From positions 62,001 through 126,000 of the forward strand of contig JASANG010000170.1 of the NCBI GenBank assembly GCA_030248215.1: a DNA stretch of 64,000 bases, given 5' to 3'. The notes under the pieces were generated by a model. The model made no database searches, was not told the origin of the DNA, and saw only the letters and a list, made by a program, of their open reading frames with translations. The translations under genes and the position numbers were made by a program. The DNA comes from Enoplolaimus lenunculus. Its lineage: Eukaryota > Nematoda > Enoplea > Enoplida > Thoracostomopsidae. Below, piece by piece: positions 26,491 through 37,600 of this stretch. Every line of letters begins with the position of its first letter. The stretch's first letter is position 1.

Positions 26491-26803
26491 TTGTAGCACG
26501 GTTATTGTTCTTTCGATATACAAACCCGCGCTGCTAAGTTTGTTTCAAGCGTACGGTGCACTCGGGCATCGCTCTCGGGCTGTGCAGGTGACTTAAAGAA
26601 CTCGCGCAACGCACTTGTGCAGAACTCGTGCTATCACACTCGTTCCACACTTGTGCGTACACTCGTTCTTTGTTCATTTGCACAGCAAAATAGCGATGTT
26701 ATCGTGCACGCACTCGCCTCAGTTTATTCGGCTCGTGCCGCACATTTGACGCATCGCAGCAGCGTGCATTAATATCTCGGAAGAACGCAAAGCCGTGCTA
26801 CAA
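26491..26803. mobile_element. TTGTAGCACGG-ended MITE upstream of UGT exon
   Basis: About 313 bp with inverted ends TTGTAGCACGGTTATTGTTC and GAACGCAAAGCCGTGCTACAA. The middle (about 26560-26740) is rich in ACTCGTG/CACTTGTGC units. The right end recurs alone at 46704-46772. It stops about 40 bp before the first UGT exon I can see, so it lies in the intron carrying that exon's branch point, or in the promoter. Confidence 0.65.
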
Positions 26804-26844
26804 TTATTAAATAAATATTTCTAATTTTTGTGCCCATTTCGAAG

Positions 26845-29800
26845 CAATATTGGAGGTTTTAGGAAAACGAGGTCATAACGTAACGGTCTGGATGCCGTAC
26901 TATGTTCCTCAGCCCACGAAAACCGAACACATCAATGACGTGGCACCGAAAATATTTGCCAAAAATCGATTGCTTCTTGATGTATTTTTGTACAAAAATC
27001 AAACTGATTTCTTGGATTTTTGGCGTCATCCGCCAATGAATGCGCATCATCATGTATGTTTGTTGCAGTCTTGGGTAGCCACACTGTAAATTCAAATGAG
27101 TTGATTAATCAATTCAGCTAGCGAGTTAGTTATTTCTGAATTAATATCAGTAAACATTAACTCACTCTGAGTTGATTTGATTCTCAATCTGAGTGGGTTG
27201 GTTTATTAACTTAGAATGAATTGAATCAACTCAAAATTCTGTCTTCTGATAGTCCTAACTTAGACTGAGTGATACAACTCATTCTGAGTTGAAACCAACT
27301 CCCTGAAATTTACAGTGCAGCAGGGTGTAACACGATATCAGTTTTCGTTTCCGAAAAAAAATCGGTCAACGTTACAGTGAAAGTATGAATCTAGGGACTC
27401 CTGGAATTGAACTCGATAACATATTTTAGCCTTCAGGAATTGGCACTCTATTTCTGCGGTGGTTTTTATAAATTGGTTGGAACTGTTTTCGTTTGCATTC
27501 CAAGCAATGAGAAGTGTCACATTATGGTGTTCTTGTATTCCAGTAAAGTGTACGGTGTGATAGCTGTCAATTTTGACAATCTGTCTCATTAGACTCTCAC
27601 CATGTTAGGGATTGAGTAAAATTACCGTTTTTCGTTTCCTTAAAAACACATTTTACCACCAGCGCCACAGTAATAATTGCTGATGATGCATAATAAATTA
27701 ATTGAGAAATGCTCAGTTGTCGAACCTTAATTAATAAAAGTAAAAACTCGCAAACAAAATCGACTCTAAAATTTTAAAATTAAACAAAAAAGAATTCGTA
27801 AGAATGAGCTTATACCTAAGTTTAAGATTAAGCCTAAGCAAAAAAATAGTCGAAAGCTTAAGCGTACTCTATTACAGTCCTGTCGGAAAACGTTCGGGTC
27901 GTCGAATACATGGGCCCAGCTTCATATATGTCAAAGCGTGATTTACCGATTCAACAGGATCGTTTGATTTTTAACATCAAATCTTCTTCAGATTCTACCA
28001 TGGACAGCGTTAGCTGAAGTTTGCGCCGATATTTTGAGAACAAATCCTGAGTCAGTACAAAATATTAATGCTCAAAAGTGGGACTTAATTTTAATGGATG
28101 CGTTTTTTTGTTCCTGCTGCTATTCAATAGTGCCGCAATCTGGTGCACCGTACATTCTACAATCGACTACCATCGTTTATCCGGCGAATAAGCGTTCCCG
28201 TGGTGTACCAAAGCCTATATCGTCAGCGTTTGCGAATAGAATTACGTTTGATGTTAAAACATTTTGGGTAAGTCATTATTGGTAATTGCAAGTTTTAAAA
28301 CAGGTGGGCAGTGGTCGACGAATAAATCTCTGGCGATGGACCACGCCGTACATTTTATATAGTGAACATGGTGCGTAAGCGAAGTGAGTGAGAAGCCAAA
28401 CGGAATTTTTGTCCTAAATCATCATAAAAATTTCCGTTTCAGCAGTGTTCGGGGCCGTGCCCCGGAAGGCCGTCATTGCATCCGGTACTAGATCACGGTT
28501 ACAATTGCACAGGTTTAAAACTGAAGTTTACAAATATTTTGGTTCCAATTCTGTGTGATATTGAAATATTTCGCTTTGCTAATAGACTGTTTAGCAACAT
28601 TTATAAATTCAGTAAGTCTCAAAGAGAAGTGGATCTAGAACTTTGTACCGAAAGTGGATACTTTTTGTTTAGGGATGTGATAGTTGTGAAAAAAGCAGTG
28701 AAAATATTGCCAATCAGGGTTGGACACAGAAAAAAAACGAACGGAAAAACGTTCCTGTTTTTTCCGCTTTTTCAAAGGGGTGGAGAAAACGGAAAAAAGT
28801 TTTAATATTATTCCATAGCAAATAACTTCTGTAAATAGCGACAAAACGTTGCGAAAAACTGTAACAAATTGGTTTTTCTCGGGATTTGTATTCGAAACGA
28901 GTTTTGCTCAAGGGTTACTGTGAGGGTGATTCGTTTACCTGATTTCGTATACCTGTCTGATTGAATATATAGTATACTTTTTGCTGCTTAATTTCACTGT
29001 AGCCGCGATAGAGTTGAATCAAAAGCATGCGGAATTTCGATTTACTCATGCGGGATTCCCGTGAGGGGCAGTCGGATCACGTTTTGTCACATGTTGATTC
29101 GAGATTAACACAAATTTCTGCTACCATCATATGAGATACGGACAGACAAAAGTCTAATATCATATGAGATTGGTATACAAAGCACGGGTACACATGTTAT
29201 CTCAACATACAAGTGTTCGAGCGACTGCTTTAAATATTATTCCATTGTGTAAACTGTTATGCTACTATTACAGGATCGTCTCAACGCGGCGGTTTTCTGG
29301 GACATGATTGATTTATTAATCGACCGCTACATCAACTACATCATTAGATCAGCATTCAGCTCCACAGACTATCGCCACCTGTTACCAACCGATTTTTCTC
29401 TTTCTCAATTTGAGCGAAATGCTGCCTTTTTATTTGTGGCGTCACCAAATACTATAGGACTTCCTGCTCCTTTGACTCACGACACAGTTCGTACAGGCGA
29501 TGTTAATTGTGGTCAACTGTCAGCTGTAGGCACCACTCAACTACCGGAAGACTACCAGAAATTCTTATCAGCGGCCGACTCAAAAGGAACCATACTTGCA
29601 GCGTTTGGTCACATGGTGTCGTGGAGACACGCACCTGTGCATGTAATATCTGCGTTTGCTAATGCGTTCGCTGCGCTGAGCGATTATCGAATTGTTTGGC
29701 AATTTGACGCGAATATTAGCTCCATTCAACGATTTGAAGATGAATCTGGCCAGTATCGGGTCCCGCCACATATTAAAATAACCGAATGGATACCGCAAGC

Positions 29801-30287
29801 AGCACTTTTAACGCACAAAACCACTAAAGTATTTATTTCACACGCAGGCCTCAAAAGTACACTGGAAGGTCTTTGTGCTCGGGTACCGTTTATTGCGATA
29901 CCCATACTGGCTGAGCAACAGTATAACGCGCAGTTGTTAACGTATCATCATACCGCCGGTGTGGCGATTGATAAATTTCACTTAACTGCCCGCGGACTTG
30001 AGCTTGCAGTTCGAAAAGTCGCTGAAACAGAAAAATATAAGTCGACTATAAGCCATTTATCGAGCATGATGGACGACAAATTGCTGAGTGATTCAGAAAT
30101 TGCCGTATTTTGGGCTGAGTTTACAATAAGACATTCGAACGAGCTTTATCTGTTGAAAAATCGAGCTGCAGCTATGAGTTGGGTTGCGTATTGGTCATTA
30201 GATGTGATCATGATTGTATTTGTGATACCTTTTGTGCTTGGCGTATGGCTAATCTGGTGTGCCGTAAATAACAAAGTAATAAAATGA
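26845..30287 (+). CDS. UDP-glycosyltransferase (UGT, GT1), first exon not found
   Basis: Family members move a sugar from a UDP-sugar to small lipophilic acceptors in the ER. Exons seen are 26845-27053, 27992-28267 and 29274-30287, with GT/AG borders, the last two introns in phase 0, 498 residues in total. The first begins AILEVLGKRGHNVTVWMP, the strand after the catalytic GHF region. Exon 2 gives DLILMDAFF, typical of the N-terminal Rossmann domain. The last carries the donor-sugar signature ITEWIPQAALLTH...FISHAGLKSTLEG...PILAEQQYNA. A C-terminal membrane helix (VIMIVFVIPFVLGVWLIW) and a short basic tail end NNKVIK. A UGT is about 530 aa, so some 30 residues (signal peptide and the GH motif) should lie in an upstream exon. 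The open frame before 26845 ends at a stop near 26808. Sugar and acceptor cannot be told. Confidence 0.9.
27082..27317. mobile_element. GAGTTGA-array MITE, copy 2, in UGT intron
   Basis: Ends CACTGTAAATTC and GAAATTTACAGTG are a clean inverted pair. The interior is nearly collinear with 2747-3001 (identical over the 26-base run 27095-27120 and many later blocks). It starts 28 bp after the UGT exon end at 27053, so it has inserted close to a 5' splice site. Confidence 0.8.
27785..27913. mobile_element. TTAGGC-element right half, in UGT intron
   Basis: Contains CCTAAG-like units, the family block AAAAAATAGTCGAAAGCTTAAG, and the right end CGAATACATGGGCC. The left TIR is absent or decayed. It lies about 80 bp before the acceptor of the next UGT exon. 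Confidence 0.6.
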
Positions 30288-30441
30288 ATAGGGCTGATGA
30301 TGGGATAGTGATAGAACGATGAATTGATGTTTGGATTACAGATTTGCACTGCACCTGCTGCAGGGTCTAACCAGATATACGTTTCCGTTTCCGTTTCCGG
30401 TAATACTCGGTATCCGTTGCCGTTTCCGTGTCTGTTATAAA

Positions 30442-30784
30442 TACTGCAGTGACCCGAATAAGAGGGTTTAGGGTAATAAGAGGGGGGTCCCCATTTTCAT
30501 CCCCAATCAATAGTAGTCCGTATCCCTAATAAAAATCCGTAAGCAGATAGAGTCCCTAAATCCTAATTAGAGTCCATGGAGGTCAGTTATTCCTAATTGT
30601 AGTGCATAAATGACTCCAGGACCAAATAAAGTTTATTAAATTCGAATCTTTAAGACGTATTTAAATTTTGAAAGTACATTCCTAATTATAACCTTGAATG
30701 ATCGCTCGAGCTATATAACAAGGGTTGTACCCTTCGGAGAGACGAAATAAATATCAGCCCCCCTCTTATTCGGTCACTACAGTA
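30442..30784. mobile_element. GTGACCCGAATAAGAGG-ended MITE, short copy
   Basis: About 343 bp. The left end TACTGCAGTGACCCGAATAA is mirrored by TTATTCGGTCACTACAGTA. It is collinear with 25678-26082. Flanking TA on both sides (ATAAATAC..., AGTATACC) is compatible with a TA target, but this is not decisive. It seems to have inserted into an older CAGGGTCTAACC-ended repeat. Confidence 0.78.
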
Positions 30785-32319
30785 TACCGGAAATTCGTTT
30801 ATTTTTACATTCAAAATTATTTATAATGAAGTAAAATTCCCGCAATTTTTCATTACAGATCTGCTGCAATTGTTCGAACTGAAACATAAATTACGATATT
30901 CATACAATCTTAAAAATTTCCGTGCATCCGTAATTTTTTCTTCAAAAATTTTAGAAAGCCCGGTGAACATTTGCACGTATCAATTGTGTTGGCAGAAAAA
31001 TAAAACTGATTTAAAATTTATAGGCTTCAACATCCGCCTTCCGTTTCCGTTATTTTTGCTACCGTTTACTACCTGGCCTGCAGCCAGACAGAGGCTAGTG
31101 AATTCAAATTTTGACCTCCTTGAAAATTTTTTAATCCCGTGTTTTATGTCTTCCAGAACTCTTGTTGCTCCTCCTAAAAATTATTTTACCATTCAGCAGG
31201 TGAGTTGGCTAAGTGTTTTGTTTGGACTATAACTTGATGGTCTTACTAAGGGAGCTGGGAGTGCACGGCTCCAAAATTCTTTTTAAAACTAAATATATCG
31301 ATTTTTTCCAAGCATCTACATATGCAAGACACCTTTACCGTTGCTGTTGCGCTATGTTTTCTGTGCCGAGTGAGCCAGTATACGCGGAGCCGCGCAGCGC
31401 CTCACGGCACCGTACACCATTGCGCACGACTGGGGCCGCCATTCGGAGCTCAAAATATTCGAGCATAATAACCTATTAATTATCGTAGTTTGACAATTCA
31501 GAATATGAGCATCAATTTTGTAATACATCAGTAGCGGTCTTACTCAGCAATCAAAAGTCTGCTTACGGTTGCGTCAGAAAATCGAGTTTATTTTCCTTCC
31601 ACGATATAGTTTTTAAAAAACTGGCGTTGAGATTTTTCGTTCCTAATGACCTTTGTTTCTGGATTGTCAAAACACAAGATTTACAAGAAGCGATTGCGTT
31701 CGCCGCTCGTTGAACTTTCATTTCGTGTAAACTTGGAAGTTTTGGAAATTATACTGTTTAGATATCTCAAAACCCTAATTTTTGGACAATACATTAAAGG
31801 TTTGTGTTAACTTAATGAGTTCAGCATCGCTTTAGCTGCCCAATGTTGCCCGTCTTCGGTGCCGGCTTTAGCTTCTACACGTTTTGTGCATTTCACTATC
31901 CGGCTCGGGTGTTTACATACACCTTGTTTAACGTATCATAACTATCCCAGAGTTTCAGAGTCATTCGTTAATTTTGTAGGTACACAACAAAAGTGTGGCT
32001 TAGATTTGACAGAACAGTTTGCAAAAGCATTCCATACTTGCATTTTCAAATGTTCATAGTTCCTGGCTTAAGGGTTTCTTCAATGCGAGATTGAATATAG
32101 GTGAAATACCTAGCTAGTGGGCACGGTTTTGCTCTAGAAAGTTCGTTGCACTTGACGTTTAGTCATAAAAATTACGTGGTAACGGGTAAATTAAATTTAT
32201 CATTGAAAATGTGTACCGCTTTATATTTAATTAATATGTGGAGGTAATGAAATGGCTTACCAACCAGTAACGTTATCCAAGTGGTTTTCAGTGTCAAAAC
32301 TGAACGTTCGAGCCGACCC

Positions 32320-32930
32320 ATTCTCTGAAGTACTGTGAATATAATTGGTTTTTCTCTTTAATTTCCCTGAAAGATATGGCCATCCCAGGAATCAAACCGC
32401 GGGCGATACCATAACTTCCTCTGGTACTATCTGTGCACGAGCATGTATGTGTTTTAGCATAACACACACTCTGCACATTCACAAGTTACTCCGCGTATGC
32501 TCGCATCCCCCCTTCTTTAGGCGGTCGCTCCGGACCGCGAATCCAAACTTCTCCGAATCATTGAGCCTGCAATTTACAGCGCCCATCTCGGTGAGACCTC
32601 CATGTCAGAACTTCACGGTCGGGGCGACCCCTTTCTCTGTAGTACTGCGAATATGATTGGTTTTTTCCTTAATTTCTCCGAAAGACGGCCACGCCGGGAT
32701 TGGAACATCGGTCCTCTCGCTCGCGAGTCAAGCGCGCTACCCACTACACCACGCGGCCGATATCATAATTTTCTCTAGTGCTATATGCGCACGAGCATGT
32801 ATGTGTCTTAACATTACACACTGCGCATACACAAGCTCCACCGGGTGTACTGACACTCGGCCCGTCCATCATATCGCTTTGTCACCACCATTGGTACTTT
32901 TACAGTTTATTTTTCAGTCATACAAGTAGG
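32320..32930 (-). mobile_element. Two adjacent tRNA-like SINE copies
   Basis: Two similar units, about 32320-32520 and 32630-32870, share TACTGYGAATATRATTGGTTTTT and GCACGAGCATGTATGTGT. The second holds, on the minus strand (about 32697-32762), a tRNA-like head: GGCCGCGTGGTGTAGTGGGTAGC and GTTCCAATCCCGGC with pairable ends. The T-loop equivalent has a pyrimidine where tRNAs have a purine, so I call a tRNA-derived element, not a tRNA gene. The first unit has lost most of the head. Confidence 0.55.
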
Positions 32931-33454
32931 GTCAACTGAAACACCGGGCAACGTGGAAAACTAGAGAAAAGGGTTATTGCTGTGCAATCCGGCGACTTTG
33001 CCTTGTGCCAGTTTGGAATCATTTCTGCTTGTATAACATACAACTAAGCGTCGACAATTATATACATTGTAGTCTATGTTGCTTGATGAATGCAGCAACA
33101 AAACCAGGCCGATGCTCGTCTAGTGTCGTAGGAGTAATATTACAGTGGTTACTCAGAATATAAAGTTTGAGCAATTATATTGGAAAAATTTATGCGCAAC
33201 AGATTAGCAAGAATCTTTTGCCCAGTCCCTCCACATTTCAGATTTTTAACAGCAGTTCGACGAGGTTTATTCTAGGCGGGTTACTCATTTGATTTTGTAC
33301 ATGTAAGCTGGCATAATATATCAACATGAAGAAGCGCTCAAGCGACGGCTGTTTTATTGAGTGAGTACACATGTATAGTCTTTGTGTATTTCCAGCTTTT
33401 GTATTTTAGTCGTTAATATGTTGTACTTTTTTGCGTAGCTAAACGCTTTTTTGG

Positions 33455-33471
33455 ATATATATATATATAAA

Positions 33472-33524
<53 letters not shown>
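33455..33524. repeat. (AT)n microsatellite, left part
   Basis: An almost pure AT dinucleotide run that continues at 33903-33966 on the far side of the inserted MITE. The two runs were one microsatellite before the insertion. Confidence 0.9.
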
Positions 33525-33527
<3 letters not shown>

Positions 33528-33902
33528 GGTGCAACCGGAATTACAATTTACCGGAACCGGAATTTGAAAATTTTACCGGAACCGGAAAGTGAAAAATGCA
33601 TTTCACCAAAAATTTCATTTTAATCATATTTTTTGCTCTGTTATTTGTGAAATAACCTTAGTCGAACATAGGTATTTACTTTATTTGTTGTATTTTAGAT
33701 TTTCATCATCGACTGAAGTGAAATCCACCATCAATGGCTTATATTCGGAGTACAAGTGGCTTTCAAAAGAGATTCTTAAAAATTAGCAAAGTTAAGAAAC
33801 GGCCAAATTATAATACCGGAATTTTTAAATCCGGTAAAAATTTACCGGAACCGGAAGGTGAAAAAATGCCGGAACCGGAACCGGAATTCCGGTTGCACCC
33901 TG
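33525..33902. mobile_element. CCGGAA-array hAT-like MITE inserted in (AT)n
   Basis: 378 bp, perfect ends CAGGGTGCAACCGGAATT / AATTCCGGTTGCACCCTG. Near both ends are several ACCGGAA units, most dense at 33840-33890. The middle is AT-rich and unique. CAGGGTG ends and, at sister copies, an 8-bp target duplication place the family with hAT transposons. The reverse-oriented sister is at 39170-39633. No transposase. Confidence 0.85.
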
Positions 33903-33913
33903 ATATATATATA

Positions 33914-33966
<53 letters not shown>
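33903..33966. repeat. (AT)n microsatellite, right part
   Basis: Continuation of the AT run interrupted by the MITE at 33525-33902. Confidence 0.9.
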
Positions 33967-33970
<4 letters not shown>

Positions 33971-34638
33971 CCAGAACGGGATAGTTATAATACAATAAAA
34001 GATTTACTGTTATTGGAATTCGGTAGCGTCTTGGGTTAAATATAACTTAAGTGGTCGAAAGCTGGAGATGATTACGGCGGTAGCGTGTTAAGACACCGAT
34101 TGTTGGATAAAATGGTTTCACAAATTGTTGCTGAACCGGTTTATTGTGTGAATTTAAAGCAGACCCAGTAGCTAGAGAGTCATCGTGTTGCATTTTGAAC
34201 TAATTTCATACAACTCAGTTTTCCTAAACTCCCTCATGATTTGTTAGGGATGTTGATGAAGTGTGTTATTGTTATATAAGTGTTTGTACTTATTAATTTG
34301 TCTTCATGTTTGACGCCTGGATTGCATGATCCATGCCAATTAATACAACTTCATGTTTCGTGGATGAGGTTAATCACACAGTCGGAGATTGGACCCATTC
34401 TCTATTCACAAAATAAATTGCTGTCCTAAATGTAATATATCAGTTAATCTCGGTAAAATCACACAATATTTCGAGTTATCGCAGTGTAAGCTACTTTTTG
34501 TTAAAAATATTCTGGGTTTATTTTAGCCGAAATATTTTTCATGATCACAGCGCTACTTACTTATTGTGATAAATATCCTAAGTTTGTTTTAGCCGCCTTT
34601 CATCAACACCAGTGCCGATAAATGATGTGGATAACAGA

Positions 34639-37600
34639 ATGCCGCAGTCAAACTTTTCTGCTGACACAGTTGCGGTAGTGGACTTTAGCAAAGAACTGAT
34701 CAGCGCCAAACAACTGGCACAGCTGTATTCGCGTAGTAAACGGGTTCAGGAGGTGTGTTTAGTTTGATATAAATGTATGTGCATTAAAATTGAATCAGCA
34801 CATCCCTTTGTATACGTACCTAATATTTAATTTATCTCTAAGTCCGGCTCTGGTACAGTGCGTACGTACTTGTTATCTCAGCTCTCCAATGTCTTTTCAG
34901 CAAGCTGAAAAATCTGTTATCTAGTCTCCGTACTGTAGGTATTCGGATATTATGCAGGCATGTTTACACATGTATGCGTTCAAATACATAATAAAGTTCA
35001 AAACATTGCTTATGTAAAAACATACACAGTTTATCATTATAGGTAATTTGCGTTGTGATTGCCTCGGTATTAATGGCATTTAACACATTGGCAGTGTTAT
35101 CGAACTTTCGAACGGAGAACTCCTTAATAATTTTTTTGTCAGGTGCGTCAATAATTAGCTATTTTATGTTCAGTAGTATACTATGTAATGTGTCTCTGGT
35201 GCTCATGCAATAAAGTATATTATACATAGCTCTGTCGGTATGAATAAAGGCACCCGCACCATCAGTGTTTTTAGTCAATTTGCATTTAGAAACAGCGTTG
35301 CTAGATTTCACAGTTTTGAAACTAAAGTATTTTACAGTTTACATTTAATTTTTAATATTTAGCCATTGCTGGTGTTTTATAACTGCTGATTTCGGGTCTG
35401 GCGTTGTGCACTGGGGAGCCGATACACGGGGAACTATCGACACCTTCATTGGACGCAACTTCATCCGTCCTTTTAGAGAACACCATATTGATCCTTAAAG
35501 GCACCGCACCATCAGTGTTTTTAGTCAATTTGCATTTAGAAACAGCGTTGCTAGATTTCACAGTTTTGAAATGTAAACAGTATTTTACAGTTTACATTTA
35601 GTTTTTAATATTTAGCCATTGCTGGTGTTTTAACTGCTGATTTCGGGTCTGGCGTTGTGCACTGGGGAGCCGATACTTGGGGAACTATCGACACCTTCAT
35701 TGGACGCAACTTCATCCGTCCTTTTAGAGAACACCATATTGATCCTACGGCTATAACTAGGCACGACTTTATAGAGGTACGCATGTTGTTTAGTGTTATG
35801 AGGCTTCGGCAACAAATCGGAGTCCCGGCTTCGAAATTTTACATTACCAAACATCACTTACTGAAAATTATATCATAAATATTATACTATTGTTTCTATC
35901 CGTCCTTTTAGAGAACACCATATTGATCCTACGGCTATAACTAGGCACGACTTTATAGAGGTACGCATGTTGTTTAGTGTTATGAGGCTTCGGCAACAAA
36001 TCGGAGTCCCGGCTTCGAAATTTTACATTACCAAACATCACTTACTGAAAATTATATCATAAATATTATACTATTGTTTCTGGTCTAATTGCAATATTTC
36101 GCTATATATAGATTCCGTTTATAAATCACAATAGTAAGCAAGTCGAGAAGCTTAATTCAGGGGCGTATCCAGAAGTTTTTCGGATGAGTGCTCTGGGAAG
36201 TTTTAGGGGCATACTGCAGGGATGTGCGCACTTGGGCTTGCTCGGGATTTGGTTGGTGTCGTTCTCGGTCTGGCTTTTTTGAGTCTAAGCAATTGCTATT
36301 ATTTCTGAAATGTTTTGCTAGTAATTAGTATACATAGTTATATGAAGTAAACGACAATTCTGAGCGGATAAAAGTGTTTAAAACCTTTGTTATAATGTTT
36401 TTTATTTTCGGTAACGGATAAAAATTGACCCAGACCGAGACCAAAAGTCTCGGTCTCGCTTTTTTGAACGAAACCACCCATCCCTGATAGGCGGCAGTAA
36501 ATTGCAACAAAATATGCAACTTCCACAATAACAAGCGTACACCAGGTGACCTTTGAGGGGGTAGTGTCGTGGACACTGAAGCTAAAAAAGCTTCAGTATC
36601 CTGGATACTGAAGCCTAGATACATACTTGAAACTGATGGAATACGATCGCGAGATACGACCACTCGTCTCTCTTCGCCTGAAACACGAGGTAATAAATTG
36701 CTTTTATCTTCCATCTTAAACAGTAACATGCATTATCATTTATAGAGAAAAATAACGTTTTTGCTTATTATGAATACACAATTCCACGTATCATATAGTA
36801 TAAAATTTTTTTCGCAATACATGCTTAAATTAATTAGCTATCACTCACAATCTTAACACTATATATGCGTAAATCAATTGATTTTAACCCTTTGGATTCA
36901 CAGTATTCACGACTATCCCCCTGAAAAGTCACCTGGTGTACGCTTGTTATTGTGCATGCTTGCACAAATAAAATTATATATCAGGTGGCACTAAATCAGC
37001 GTGATTAAGTTTAACTTTTTATTCGGCTCCAGTAGTTTTTTGGTATCTGGTCGCACCCCGGCAGGTATTGTAACTGTAAGCCTTGTGGGCGCAGAAGTGA
37101 TTTCTTGCTCTATAATTATGTGTTGGCTTATTGCTTGTGACGGTATGAGCATAAATGTGAATTCAAATCAGTATTCAGTGTACTTTTAATGACTTCATTT
37201 ACTGCAGAGGTTTATGCTGTTAAAATACAGTGGTAGGCACAGTTTTACGATTTAGTTTTGTAATACTGCTTACAGTAGTTTTAATAAAAGGTCTGTATTA
37301 TGCGATTGTTAAGGTCAACGGTGACTCTATGATGTTGACTATACCGAAAATGGCTCATATAGCGTATCAATTCACAACGTTGTCGCAAACAGAACTGCTT
37401 GCGCTGTCACCATCTCATTGGTACTGGCTGCTTCTGGCATATTACGTATCGCTTACAAATCAGATACACAAATGGTCGCATACATATTTCGGCTTGTCTC
37501 GTGCAATCGAACTATGCCAACGGTTTCATATAATTCTTCCTCGATATCATCATCGAACACATCATGTTGCACCGCACGATTGTCACTATTGTATCACAAC

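Larger units (their letters stand above)
30288..34638. other. Intergenic region between UGT and PEDS1
   Basis: No gene recognised. Besides the listed repeats, 30359-30441 carries a CAGGGTCTAACC end followed by GTTTCC units (a hAT-like MITE end cut by the element at 30442). CCGTTTCCG recurs near 31040, perhaps its other side. 31250-31460 is unusually GC-rich (GGAGCCGCGCAGCGCC) without a frame I can assign. 31470-32300, 32935-33450 and 33967-34600 show nothing I can name. Confidence 0.55.

Noticed and set aside
32697-32762. Functional tRNA gene on the minus strand
   Set aside because: The T-loop has a wrong base at the conserved purine position, the anticodon arm does not pair properly, and the unit is part of a longer repeated element.
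33455-33966. One long low-complexity region
   Set aside because: The middle 378 bp is a defined element with perfect inverted ends; only the flanks are (AT)n.
35363-35494. Alternative, mutually exclusive PEDS1 exon
   Set aside because: The copy has a frame-breaking insertion and no donor site, so it cannot replace exon 3. It is a duplication remnant, though its acceptor may still act as a decoy.
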